The notes beneath the pieces were generated by a model. That model was given only the letters and a program-made list of their open reading frames with translations. It did no database searches and was not told the origin of the DNA. From an uncultured Muribaculaceae bacterium (GTDB taxonomy: Bacteria; Bacteroidota; Bacteroidia; Bacteroidales; Muribaculaceae), in assembly GCA_947176745.1 (NCBI GenBank), contig CAMWRV010000011.1, positions 1 through 56,658 of the forward strand: a stretch of DNA of 56,658 nucleotides, written 5' to 3'. This document shows positions 9,973 through 17,362 of this stretch, one piece after another. The stretch's first letter is position 1, and each line of letters starts with the position of its first letter. Position numbers and translations under genes: made by a program.

Positions 9973-10087
9973 CCGAACTATATTTGGCCAAACTACCGAA
10001 CGATATTTGGCCAAACTGCCGAACAGTATTCAGCCAAACTGCCGGACAATATTTGGCCAAACTGCCGAACGATATTTGGCCAAACTG
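9973..10087. repeat. Five tandem 23-bp repeats with TTTGGCCAAA palindromes
   Basis: Five head-to-tail 23-base units (9973, 9996, 10019, 10042, 10065) of the form CCGAACgATATTTGGCCAAACTG. Four of the five contain the perfect palindrome TTTGGCCAAA (9983-9992, 10006-10015, 10052-10061, 10075-10084); the third copy is degenerate (TTCAGCCAAA). A sixth partial unit begins at 10088. The period is not a multiple of three, so it is not coding. The array lies directly before the ATPase gene at 10138 and looks like a cluster of protein-binding sites. Confidence 0.9.
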
Positions 10088-10109
10088 CCGAACTGTCAAA
10101 ATATTTTAT

Positions 10110-10117
10110 TATATTTG
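10110..10117 (+). promoter_or_regulatory. -7 promoter box for the DUF4143 ATPase
   Basis: TATATTTG matches TAnnTTTG and lies 20 bases before the ATG at 10138, immediately after the 23-bp repeat array. No clear -33 box is seen. The first repeat unit contains the same octamer (9979-9986). Confidence 0.55.
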
Positions 10118-10137
10118 CATTAAATTACAATTCACAA

Positions 10138-11421
10138 ATGACTAAAGCAAAAACATATAGACCTCGCATTGCAGACAAACTTCTAAAGCGAAAGCTAAAA
10201 GGCAAAGGAGCTGTACTTGTTGAAGGGGCAAAATGGTGTGGCAAGACTACCACCGCAGAACAGATATGCAATAGTGTTCTGTATATGTCTGAGCCGGAAA
10301 AAAGAGACCAGAATATTCAACTTACCCGATTGAATCCAAAGCTTCTGCTACGTGGAGAAAAGCCTCGTTTGATAGACGAATGGCAAGTGGCACCGATACT
10401 TTGGGACGCAATAAGATTTGAAGCAGACCACAGCCGAGAACTTGGTCTGTTTGTATTAACTGGGTCCAGTGTACCTCCGGACATGCACGAAGTAATTCAT
10501 AGCGGAACAGGCAGATTCGGATGGCTTAAGATGAGGCCGATGTCTTTATGGGAATCAGGAGAGTCCACTGGAGAGGTATCCTTGTCCGAACTTTTTGACG
10601 GTAAAACAGATATCGCCGGAATATCAAACCTTGATTTGGAAAGAATCGCATTCATAACATGCAGAGGCGGCTGGCCTTTAGCAGTGGATATGGATGATGA
10701 CATTGCTTTGGATCAAGCCTTTGACTACGTTGCAGCTGTAGAAAAAAGAGATATACAGCAAGCAGATGGTATTGAACGTGATCCGACGCGTGTACATCGT
10801 CTCTTGCGTTCATATTCCAGACATCAGGGTTCTCAGGCTACCTTCTCCTCAATAAAAGATGACTTGATTAAAAACGAAGGAGAATCTTTCGACACCGACA
10901 CAGTCGCTTCTTACATAAATGCATTGAAGAGGATTTTCGTCATAGAAGATGTCGAAGCCTGGAATCCGAATCTTCGTTCCAAAACTGCCATCCGCACTTC
11001 GGATACACGATACTTCTCAGACCCTTCTATTGCTACTGCATCACTTGGCATCGGACCCGCAGATCTTATATCCGATCTCAACACTTTCGGACTGATATTC
11101 GAAACGTTGTGTATGCGCGATCTTAGGATTTATGCAGATTCATTGAACGGAAGCGTATACCATTTCCGTGATAAAAATGGTCTTGAGTGCGATGCGGTAA
11201 TTCATCTCAGAGATGGGAGATATGGCCTTATAGAAATAAAACTCGGAGGAGAAAACCTTATAAATCAAGGTGTTTCCACGCTGTTGACACTTGCTAAAAA
11301 GATAGACACTGACAAGATGAAATCACCTTCTTTCCTAATGGTGCTTACAGCCGTCGGAGATTACGCTTACCGACGGGAAGACGGGGTCTTGGTCGTGCCT
11401 GTCGGCTGTCTGAGAGATTAG
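10138..11421 (+). CDS. AAA-type ATP-binding protein with DUF4143
   Basis: A 427-residue ATPase of the widespread AAA_14/DUF4143 family. The P-loop is VEGAKWCGKTTT (GAKWCGKT at residues 30-37), the Walker B is RLIDEWQ (Asp80-Glu81), and LTGSS is the sensor-like strand. The C-terminal DUF4143 part carries GLECDAVI followed by YGLIEIKLG, an Asp...Glu-x-Lys pattern like a PD-(D/E)xK nuclease fold. Biochemical roles in this family are mostly unproven; links with mobile elements and toxin-antitoxin-like systems have been suggested. The gene is visibly richer in A+T than its neighbours, which suggests horizontal acquisition. It is preceded by the palindromic repeat array and ends overlapping the convergent membrane-protein gene by four bases. 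Confidence 0.85.
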   Translation: MTKAKTYRPRIADKLLKRKLKGKGAVLVEGAKWCGKTTTAEQICNSVLYMSEPEKRDQNIQLTRLNPKLLLRGEKPRLIDEWQVAPILWDAIRFEADHSRELGLFVLTGSSVPPDMHEVIHSGTGRFGWLKMRPMSLWESGESTGEVSLSELFDGKTDIAGISNLDLERIAFITCRGGWPLAVDMDDDIALDQAFDYVAAVEKRDIQQADGIERDPTRVHRLLRSYSRHQGSQATFSSIKDDLIKNEGESFDTDTVASYINALKRIFVIEDVEAWNPNLRSKTAIRTSDTRYFSDPSIATASLGIGPADLISDLNTFGLIFETLCMRDLRIYADSLNGSVYHFRDKNGLECDAVIHLRDGRYGLIEIKLGGENLINQGVSTLLTLAKKIDTDKMKSPSFLMVLTAVGDYAYRREDGVLVVPVGCLRD

Positions 11422-12182
11422 TGGCCTTTAGTGGTCGTGAAGAGAAAGCGGGCAAGGCCGCAGACGTATCTGCGGAAACCGGGTCGATAGCCGAGCAGAC
11501 GGTCAAACCAGGCCATATGACGCCCGAAAACCTTTACCATCCATCCGACATAAAACATAGCGAACAGCGTTCCGGGGCCGATTATGCTCCACTGCCACCG
11601 GCCCCAGAAGCAATAACCGCTCGCCACGGCAAGCGCCACCAGCGTACAGTCTATTATGATCTTTGTCTTTGCGAACGGCATGCCGGTCACACGGCTGACC
11701 GCAACCTGTATCCCCTCGCCCGGCATAGTCACCGAACCGCAACGCACCTCCATCGAGATGCCGAAAGCCATGACCGTACAACCAACAGCCTGCGCCGCGA
11801 TCTGCACAGGAAGCGACGAGTAGTCGAAAACCGAAGTCAACGCCATGTTGAGGTCTATGAGCGCACCGAAAAGAAAACCGATCAGCAACTGGAACAGCTG
11901 GACCGGCTCGAACCTGCGTCGCAGTACGGCTATCTGCGCGAACACAAGCATCATGTTCATGATATTGGTGTATTCCCCTATCGTCAGAGCAGGAACCAAC
12001 CCGTCAGCCCCGGCCATCGAAAAAGCCATCGGCAACGACGAGATGACACTGCTGCCGAGGCAACTGCGCACGCACAGTGCCACCCCGAGAGTCATGACAT
12101 AAAGAGAAATGACAAGCAGCACATGCTGCCAGAGAAAATGAACTACTCTATCCTTACCCCAAACGGCTATTGCTTCTGACAT
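11418..12182 (-). CDS. YitT/YczE-like (DUF6198-type) integral membrane protein
   Basis: A 254-residue membrane protein with about five hydrophobic helices. Segments such as YVMTLGVALCVRSCLGSSVISSLP near the N-terminus and GSVTMPGEGIQVAVSRVTGMPFAKTKIIID in the middle match the YczE/YyaS/YitT family of bacterial membrane proteins, whose function is not established. It has its own promoter at 12199-12229 and its stop overlaps the end of the convergent DUF4143 ATPase gene. It is probably a single-gene transcript. Confidence 0.75.
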   Translation of the reverse strand: MSEAIAVWGKDRVVHFLWQHVLLVISLYVMTLGVALCVRSCLGSSVISSLPMAFSMAGADGLVPALTIGEYTNIMNMMLVFAQIAVLRRRFEPVQLFQLLIGFLFGALIDLNMALTSVFDYSSLPVQIAAQAVGCTVMAFGISMEVRCGSVTMPGEGIQVAVSRVTGMPFAKTKIIIDCTLVALAVASGYCFWGRWQWSIIGPGTLFAMFYVGWMVKVFGRHMAWFDRLLGYRPGFRRYVCGLARFLFTTTKGH

Positions 12183-12198
12183 AAATATGGATTTTATG

Positions 12199-12229
12199 CA
12201 AAATTACTAAAAATCCACGACTCGTCAAA
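12199..12229 (-). promoter_or_regulatory. Promoter for the YitT-like gene
   Basis: On the minus strand the -7 box TAATTTTG covers 12206-12199 and a TTTG -33 box covers 12229-12226, 19 bases apart. The ATG lies about 17 bases downstream of the -7 box. Confidence 0.6.
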
Positions 12230-12243
12230 AACAGGATATTGAA

Positions 12244-12300
12244 GGCGTGTCATAATTGGATTCCGGCTTAATATGCCGGCAAAATCAATTATGACACGCC
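12244..12300 (-). terminator. Long inverted repeat, probable terminator
   Basis: GGCGTGTCATAATTG (12244-12258) is the exact reverse complement of the 15 bases ending at 12300. Inside it CCGGC and GCCGG close a 7-base loop. It sits just past the stop of the FISUMP-like gene (12327) and, read on the minus strand, is soon followed by CCTGTTTTTGACG. It is longer than the other terminators in the window. Confidence 0.6.
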
Positions 12301-12326
12301 CTCACAAAGGCATATCGTTTCGCAAA

Positions 12327-13310
12327 TTAATGCCTGATAGATATTTTCTGAGTTTTCAATATCGTCTTACCATCGGATACAGACACGAGGTATATTCCGT
12401 CCGACACGCCAGTCGACTCGCAGATGCCGTTACCTACAGGCATCGAGACAATTGAGCGTCCGGAAAGGTCTGACAGGTTTATCCGGCAACTGCTTTCCGC
12501 CCCGTCTACGACTATACTGCCGTTTCTGTATGAAATGGTTATGTCGCAGTTGTAGCTTTCAATCGGGGAGACATCGGCTTCATCCGGATTTACGACGGCA
12601 CGGACCAGTGCTCCGCTTGCCCTTCGACAATCCGAAAGCTGCATGTCTGTACCGGTTTGAACCAAAATGGACATTGCGCGGTTGCTTGGCTCAATCGGCC
12701 GACCGTTATATCCATATTCCGGAGCCAGATCTCCGCCCCAGAAAGCGGAATCCATGCCATCGAAAAAGTCCGGTCCACCATACCACAGAGGTCCGACTCT
12801 ATTGATAGCCAAAAATATACTATGTTCGTTAGGACCATATACACGGCAGCCTCTGACTCCGTTTTCCGTAGTATATTTGTTCCAGCACACCATTCTGAGT
12901 TCATACAGTTCCTCATCGCTCGGCAATCTCCAGCCGCTTCCCCACTGATGTCTGGCGGCGTCATATTCTGTCCCGCAGATATTATTGCCTATGTCTTTCA
13001 GAACTGCCCATTCCCCATTGTTTGGATCTACTTCATAACCTTCGAAGAACTTGTAGTTTTCCCACGTGAAATCATCTTTAGGCTCCACCTCGCCCCATGC
13101 GAAGTAGTCTCCACCCTCATACGGAGAAGTGGCTCCCACATTATACGTAGCCCATAGCGTGCCGCTCGGAAGCCCGAGATCCACATATTCATGTCCTCCG
13201 ATAATACCGTCCGGCTCGCTTGGAGCAGGGGACTGCGGATCTTCGGCATTTGCCGGATTTGCGATTGCGGCAAACAGCCACAACAACAACGGTTTGACTG
13301 CAGTCTTCAT
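12327..13310 (-). CDS. Secreted FISUMP-like (DUF1566-type) domain protein with T9SS-type tail
   Basis: A 327-residue secreted protein. The ATG at 13310 gives a signal peptide (MKTAVKPLLLWLFAAIANPANA); the open frame extends further upstream but without a signal. YVDLGLPSGTLWATYNVGA, YFAWGEVEP and WRLPSDEELYEL are hallmarks of the FISUMP/DUF1566 fold, a C-type lectin-like module found in secreted Bacteroidetes proteins. The C-terminal 70 residues (DLSGRSIVSMPVGNG... DGIYLVSVSDGKTILKTQKISIRH) look like a T9SS sorting domain. The start is only four bases past the stop of the preceding gene (13315), so the two are co-transcribed. The ligand is unknown. Confidence 0.8.
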   Translation of the reverse strand: MKTAVKPLLLWLFAAIANPANAEDPQSPAPSEPDGIIGGHEYVDLGLPSGTLWATYNVGATSPYEGGDYFAWGEVEPKDDFTWENYKFFEGYEVDPNNGEWAVLKDIGNNICGTEYDAARHQWGSGWRLPSDEELYELRMVCWNKYTTENGVRGCRVYGPNEHSIFLAINRVGPLWYGGPDFFDGMDSAFWGGDLAPEYGYNGRPIEPSNRAMSILVQTGTDMQLSDCRRASGALVRAVVNPDEADVSPIESYNCDITISYRNGSIVVDGAESSCRINLSDLSGRSIVSMPVGNGICESTGVSDGIYLVSVSDGKTILKTQKISIRH

Positions 13311-13314
13311 AATC

Positions 13315-14508
13315 TCACCATATGATTTTGTGACCGTTGCGTATATATACAGATCCTCGCTGCGGATTATGGATACGGTTTCCGAACAGATCATAGAGCG
13401 GAGAGGCATCTTCATCATCGTTCACCGACGCGACACCGCTCGGTGCATCGAAACTGTATGACAGCAGCGGATTCAATACAGGTTCGCCATCTACAGTGAC
13501 AAGCATTCCTTCCGGAATCGAGAAGCAGTATCCTTTCATAGGCTCAAGCTGATAGCCGCCGAAGTCTGCATATATCTCCGTGCAGTTGATCATAGTGTTG
13601 ACATGCACATCTTCCTGCACGAGCAGTTCGCCGCTCTCGTAGTCATAAACCATCATCTTTGCCCCGTCGAGCGGCCAGACCATACGATCGAACTGGAAAC
13701 CCACCTCCCAAAGACGGCAGTCTTCGTCAACCTCCACTCGGATACTGTGGTAGTATATCGGATCTGGCTGCTCCTTCTTTTCATAACCTCCGATGAAATC
13801 CAGACGCACCTCGCGGTTGACGATATCCGTGCGATAGCATGAAGATACGCTGCCGGCCGGAAGCACCAGAGAATACTCCACATCCTTGTCGAAATACTTG
13901 TCCCCGTCGAATTTGACATATGCCTGACCGAGATCCCAGTCCCACGCGACATGTGCCTGATAACGGCCTTCCTCTTCTCCGTCACGGTAGAGTATCCACT
14001 CCGGTTCGCCGATCGGATCTGTTTCCGTTCCCCAGTAAACCCATACCATAGACAATGACGTGACTGTCTCTCCCGGAGTCAGCGTCGAGCTTGTGATATC
14101 CCCGAGGTCGGCGGGGACGTAAAAGGGCACCGTCAGCAGATCTGTGGTCTTCGTCGGATCGCTCTCGGAAACCACCGCCCCCGGTTCGACCACAAAATTG
14201 TAGTCCTTGCCAAGCGGAAGGAGAGTCTTGTCGAAATAGACATTCACCCAGCCCTGAGTGCGTTTACGGCCCTCACAATTGTTGACCTCGAACGAACTTG
14301 CCTCGACTACTTTTTCTCCGTCACAGGTAACGTAGGCCGAAGGATTCTCGCCTAACGCCACACCTCCGTCGAAAGAGAAAGAGACGTACTCGAGAGGATG
14401 CACAAAGGCGCGGTTTCCGATAGTGAACTGCTCGGGAATCAGATCCGCGGCTGACGCGGCTGACGGGATGACGGCTATCGCCATCGCGATGAGTGTTGAA
14501 TTTCTCAT
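13315..14508 (-). CDS. Secreted protein of unknown function with short T9SS-type tail
   Basis: A 397-residue protein with a signal peptide (MRNSTLIAMAIAVIPSAASA). The body is beta-rich with repeated patterns (YVSFSFDGGVAL, YINFDGDKYFDKDVEYSL-like strands), similar in style to repeated immunoglobulin-like modules of Bacteroidales surface proteins; no known catalytic motif was found. The C-terminus (YDLFGNRIHNPQRGSVYIRNGHKIIW) has the D-x-x-G...YI-x-NG-K pattern of a minimal T9SS tail. It is the middle gene of a three-gene cluster (14594, 13315, 12327), with four bases to the next. Function unknown. Confidence 0.7.
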   Translation of the reverse strand: MRNSTLIAMAIAVIPSAASAADLIPEQFTIGNRAFVHPLEYVSFSFDGGVALGENPSAYVTCDGEKVVEASSFEVNNCEGRKRTQGWVNVYFDKTLLPLGKDYNFVVEPGAVVSESDPTKTTDLLTVPFYVPADLGDITSSTLTPGETVTSLSMVWVYWGTETDPIGEPEWILYRDGEEEGRYQAHVAWDWDLGQAYVKFDGDKYFDKDVEYSLVLPAGSVSSCYRTDIVNREVRLDFIGGYEKKEQPDPIYYHSIRVEVDEDCRLWEVGFQFDRMVWPLDGAKMMVYDYESGELLVQEDVHVNTMINCTEIYADFGGYQLEPMKGYCFSIPEGMLVTVDGEPVLNPLLSYSFDAPSGVASVNDDEDASPLYDLFGNRIHNPQRGSVYIRNGHKIIW

Positions 14509-14593
14509 AACTTTTATTTTTTAGTTAGACACTTGTTTATATCATCTTTTCCCTGACAGCCGTGCGTCCCGCCGCCTGTGCGACATCCGCCGA

Positions 14594-15052
14594 TCAGTCC
14601 ACTATCTCGAACTCGAATGTACACCAGAGACCGCGTGAGGTTTTCACCTCCACACTGTAATCTCCTGTCTCTCCCGAAACCGGGAATTCAAGCGGACTGC
14701 CCGAAGCGAGTCTGTATAGACGTCCGCCCGGATTGTCTGGGGTCTTTATCAATATTCTTACCTCTCCGTTGCCCGACGTAGTGTTTATGACTATCCGGCG
14801 CATCCAGTAGAAGCAGAATATATCATCGGCACTGTTTCCTTCGGTGGTTGGTCTGAACCGTTCGGTACTTATGGGTATGTTGACCGGATCTTTCGACCGC
14901 TTCGGAACAGTTGTCTTTTTATCTGTCTTGCCGGGGTTGACTGTCTTGCCCCGGATAATCCTGCCGAGCATCGCCGGCATATCCGCGAGCGAGCATATAG
15001 GGCAACATGCGGCGAATGCCAATACCGACAGACTGATTATTGTTTTTCTCAT
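14594..15052 (-). CDS. Small secreted protein, possibly DUF3244-like
   Basis: A 152-residue exported protein. The ATG at 15052 starts MRKTIISLSVLAFAACCPICSLAD, a signal peptide; an ATG six bases upstream is also possible. The mature part has a basic linker (GKTDKKTTVPKRSKD) and a C-terminal beta domain ending in GDYSVEVKTSRGLWCTFEFEIVD, which is reminiscent of the small DUF3244 family of secreted Bacteroides proteins. That assignment is tentative. It is the first gene of the cluster leading to 13315 and 12327 and has a good promoter upstream. Confidence 0.6.
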   Translation of the reverse strand: MRKTIISLSVLAFAACCPICSLADMPAMLGRIIRGKTVNPGKTDKKTTVPKRSKDPVNIPISTERFRPTTEGNSADDIFCFYWMRRIVINTTSGNGEVRILIKTPDNPGGRLYRLASGSPLEFPVSGETGDYSVEVKTSRGLWCTFEFEIVD

Positions 15053-15115
15053 GATCATTGTTTTTAAAGGTACCTTGTCATCTTGCAGCAGAAGGTCGGC
15101 TGTCCGATGACATTG

Positions 15116-15147
15116 CAAAGATAGTTCGGCACTTCAAGAAATCCAAA
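15116..15147 (-). promoter_or_regulatory. Promoter of the three-gene secreted-protein cluster
   Basis: On the minus strand, -7 box TATCTTTG covers 15123-15116 and TTTG covers 15147-15144, separated by 20 bases. Transcription would begin about 60 bases before the ATG at 15052. Confidence 0.65.
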
Positions 15148-15405
15148 TTTCAATCCTTGCCGCAACCTAATCATATATTTCACAAAATCAAGCATTTTAA
15201 CACTCTGTTAGTTTTATCACGACCTTTCCTAACAGTTATTTCATGAGGCATCACGGCCTGTTGCGCTGAATACACGAGATGCAAACAGATTATTAATAAA
15301 TTTTAATTATGTTAATATTTGTAAATTTAGTTTATAATCGGCAGATCAGGTGTCCGACCACAAATTATCTGATATTTCCGAGGGTGACTCTTCGGAATTA
15401 TTTGT

Positions 15406-15413
15406 TATATTTG
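15406..15413 (+). promoter_or_regulatory. -7 box only four bases before the ATG
   Basis: TATATTTG matches TAnnTTTG exactly and ends four bases before the ATG at 15418. Transcription would start at or next to the start codon. No obvious -33 element was found 19-21 bases upstream. A small hairpin (TTCCGA with TCGGAA) lies just upstream at about 15377-15397. Confidence 0.5.
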
Positions 15414-15417
15414 CGCC

Positions 15418-17115
15418 ATGAGACTTTTCCGACAGACTTTCCGACTCGTGACGTCCATATTGACCTCAGTCCTGACAGCGGCATTATGCGCGTGCCACAA
15501 CAATGATTCACAGGAGACGCAGTCCGCTTTATCGGCATTGCGGGATGCCGAGGCATGCAGAATGAAACATGTCGCGGTCAAAGACACAACCGGCATAGAA
15601 AGCGCCATAGCGTTTTTCAGACAAACGGGCGACAGAAAAAGAGAAGCAGAGGGTCTGTATTTTTCGGGATATGCGGCATTCAAAAACGGCGACATGCACA
15701 AGGCGGTCGAGAGAGGTCTCGAATCAAATGAACTGTCGAAAGCCATCGGTCATGATATGTATGGCGCGCGCGCTCACGAGCTTCTGGCAGACGCATACAG
15801 AGAGGTTTTCAATCTGAAGGTCTCGCGGATACACCGGCGACAGGCGGTAGAACTCTACAATAAGGCCGGGATGAGAAAAAACGCTTTCTACGCAGCTCTC
15901 GATCTCGCCAGCGAATATTCGCATGAAGATAACGATTCCGCCCTGATACTGCTGCGATCCGCTCTCGACTTCGCCGAACAGGGCGACATTGCCGAGATGG
16001 CACACCATAGCCTTCTTTCCGCCGACATATGCCGTGTGCGCGGAGAATACAAGGATGCTCTGGCGCATTTCAGGCGTATCTCGCCGACAGTCAGAGCAGG
16101 TCTTCTGACGGCAGGCGACTCCGTGCATATCGGCGAGATCTACTGGCACAACGCGATGCCCGACAGCGCGACGCTATGGTTCTCGACCCCGGCGGCCTCA
16201 ACCGACATACAATACTGGAAGTGCATGGCCGACAGCTACGAATCTGCCGGCGACTGCCGACGGGCACTCGAAGCCACCAAGAAAACTCTCGCTCTGGAAT
16301 ATGACAAGACGGGAGAATCGCTGTCGAACTCACTGGAATATACGGAACGCCGGTTTTACGAGCGCAAGGCCCGCGACGCCGAGGAAAAGCACCGACGTCT
16401 CGCCGTGGCCGTGTCGGTGTGCGGAGGCGTGATGCTGATCGCTCTGCTTGTCACCCTGCTGGTCGTGTATTACCGCCGCAACAAGTCGCTAAAGACCGAG
16501 ACCGAGATCAAGGATGTCGCGCTGCTTGCCGGCGAACTCCTCTCTGACGGAGATAAGACGAAATCCGCTTGCGGGGAAGACTCCGACAGCAAAGATTCCG
16601 ACACTAAAGACTCCGACACTAAAGACTCCGTCAGCAAAGGTTCCGACAGCAAAGATTCCGACACCGGGACTGCCGAAGATGAGCGGCACGATGAACATAA
16701 AGAGAAGTGGATCAACGTCATCCTCGACTTCTACATGCAGCGTCTCAACCAGATAAGCCGCGAATATTTCAAAGTCACCGACGAGCAGTCACTGAAAGAG
16801 ATCGAGACGGAATTCAACCGCGAACTGCGTTCGCTGCGCGACGGCGACATTTTCGACGAGATAGAGCGGCGTCTCGACGAGCGCAACGACGGCATCGCAT
16901 CGAAGATCAGGAAACAGTTCCCGAAATTCAACGAACAGTACGTCAGGCTGATGCTCTGTTCGCTCGCAGGTCTGTCGAGCCAGTCGACATGTCTGCTCCT
17001 ATCGGTCAGCAAAGGGAACTACTATATGATGTGGACCCGCATCCGCACGCGCATACGCGCCTCCGAAGTTCCCGACAAACCCCTGTTCGAAAGCCTGTTC
17101 ACAAAACGCACATAG
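15418..17115 (+). CDS. Lipoprotein-like TPR / transmembrane / C-terminal HTH protein with DS-K repeat linker
   Basis: A 565-residue protein with the same plan as the one at 8259-9965. It has a lipobox (ALCAC, Cys26), TPR-like helices to about residue 310, a transmembrane helix at about 331-351 (GVMLIALLVTLLVVYY), a low-complexity Asp-Ser-Lys linker at about 388-416, a coiled coil, and a C-terminal helical domain (QYVRLMLCSLAGLSSQSTCLLL then YMMWTRIRTRIRAS) that resembles the HTH of this Bacteroidetes family. The linker comes from a 15-bp repeat. The gene has no room for a ribosome-binding site if the promoter box at 15406 is used. It probably senses an envelope or nutritional signal; target genes are not known. 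Confidence 0.75.
   Translation: MRLFRQTFRLVTSILTSVLTAALCACHNNDSQETQSALSALRDAEACRMKHVAVKDTTGIESAIAFFRQTGDRKREAEGLYFSGYAAFKNGDMHKAVERGLESNELSKAIGHDMYGARAHELLADAYREVFNLKVSRIHRRQAVELYNKAGMRKNAFYAALDLASEYSHEDNDSALILLRSALDFAEQGDIAEMAHHSLLSADICRVRGEYKDALAHFRRISPTVRAGLLTAGDSVHIGEIYWHNAMPDSATLWFSTPAASTDIQYWKCMADSYESAGDCRRALEATKKTLALEYDKTGESLSNSLEYTERRFYERKARDAEEKHRRLAVAVSVCGGVMLIALLVTLLVVYYRRNKSLKTETEIKDVALLAGELLSDGDKTKSACGEDSDSKDSDTKDSDTKDSVSKGSDSKDSDTGTAEDERHDEHKEKWINVILDFYMQRLNQISREYFKVTDEQSLKEIETEFNRELRSLRDGDIFDEIERRLDERNDGIASKIRKQFPKFNEQYVRLMLCSLAGLSSQSTCLLLSVSKGNYYMMWTRIRTRIRASEVPDKPLFESLFTKRT
16579..16665 (+). repeat. In-frame 15-bp minisatellite in the TPR/HTH gene
   Basis: Five full units plus a partial sixth of GACTCCGACAGCAAA-type sequence begin at 16579, 16594, 16609, 16624, 16639 and 16654. 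Each encodes D-S-D-[ST]-K. The period is five codons, so gain or loss of units changes linker length without a frameshift. Confidence 0.9.
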
Positions 17116-17195
17116 GGTATCTGCCGAACGCAATCACAGAAGCATAAAAACGGAAACGGACCGCGCCGTAATCCGGCACAGTCCGTCTGTTGTGG

Positions 17196-17266
17196 TTGTC
17201 TTACCAGGATTCGAACCTGGACAGGCAGAACCAAAAACTGCAGTGCTACCATTACACCATAAGACA
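17196..17266 (-). tRNA. tRNA-Gln (TTG anticodon)
   Basis: The minus strand folds as a tRNA. The acceptor arms are TGTCTTA and TAAGACA plus discriminator A, the T arm is CCAGG-TTCGAAT-CCTGG, and the anticodon loop TTTTGGT has anticodon TTG (17234-17232), which reads CAA. CCA is not encoded. The closing pair of the anticodon stem is a T-T mismatch (positions 31-39). Length is 71 bases. Confidence 0.95.
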
Positions 17267-17362
17267 ATCCTATAGGCTTCAGATGCGTCTGCGCGGCGCG
17301 GAAGGCCGCACGACGTTCTCGAAGCAGTTGCAAAGTTAATACATTTTCGCGAATGCACCAAA

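Noticed and set aside
9973..10087. The 23-bp array considered as a CRISPR
   Set aside because: The units are contiguous with no unique spacers and there are no cas genes nearby.
9896..10123. Two short open frames (one on each strand) through the 23-bp repeat array
   Set aside because: The repeat period of 23 is not a multiple of three, so each strand reads shifting frames; the repetitive peptides have no signal or domain and overlap the end of the TPR/HTH gene.
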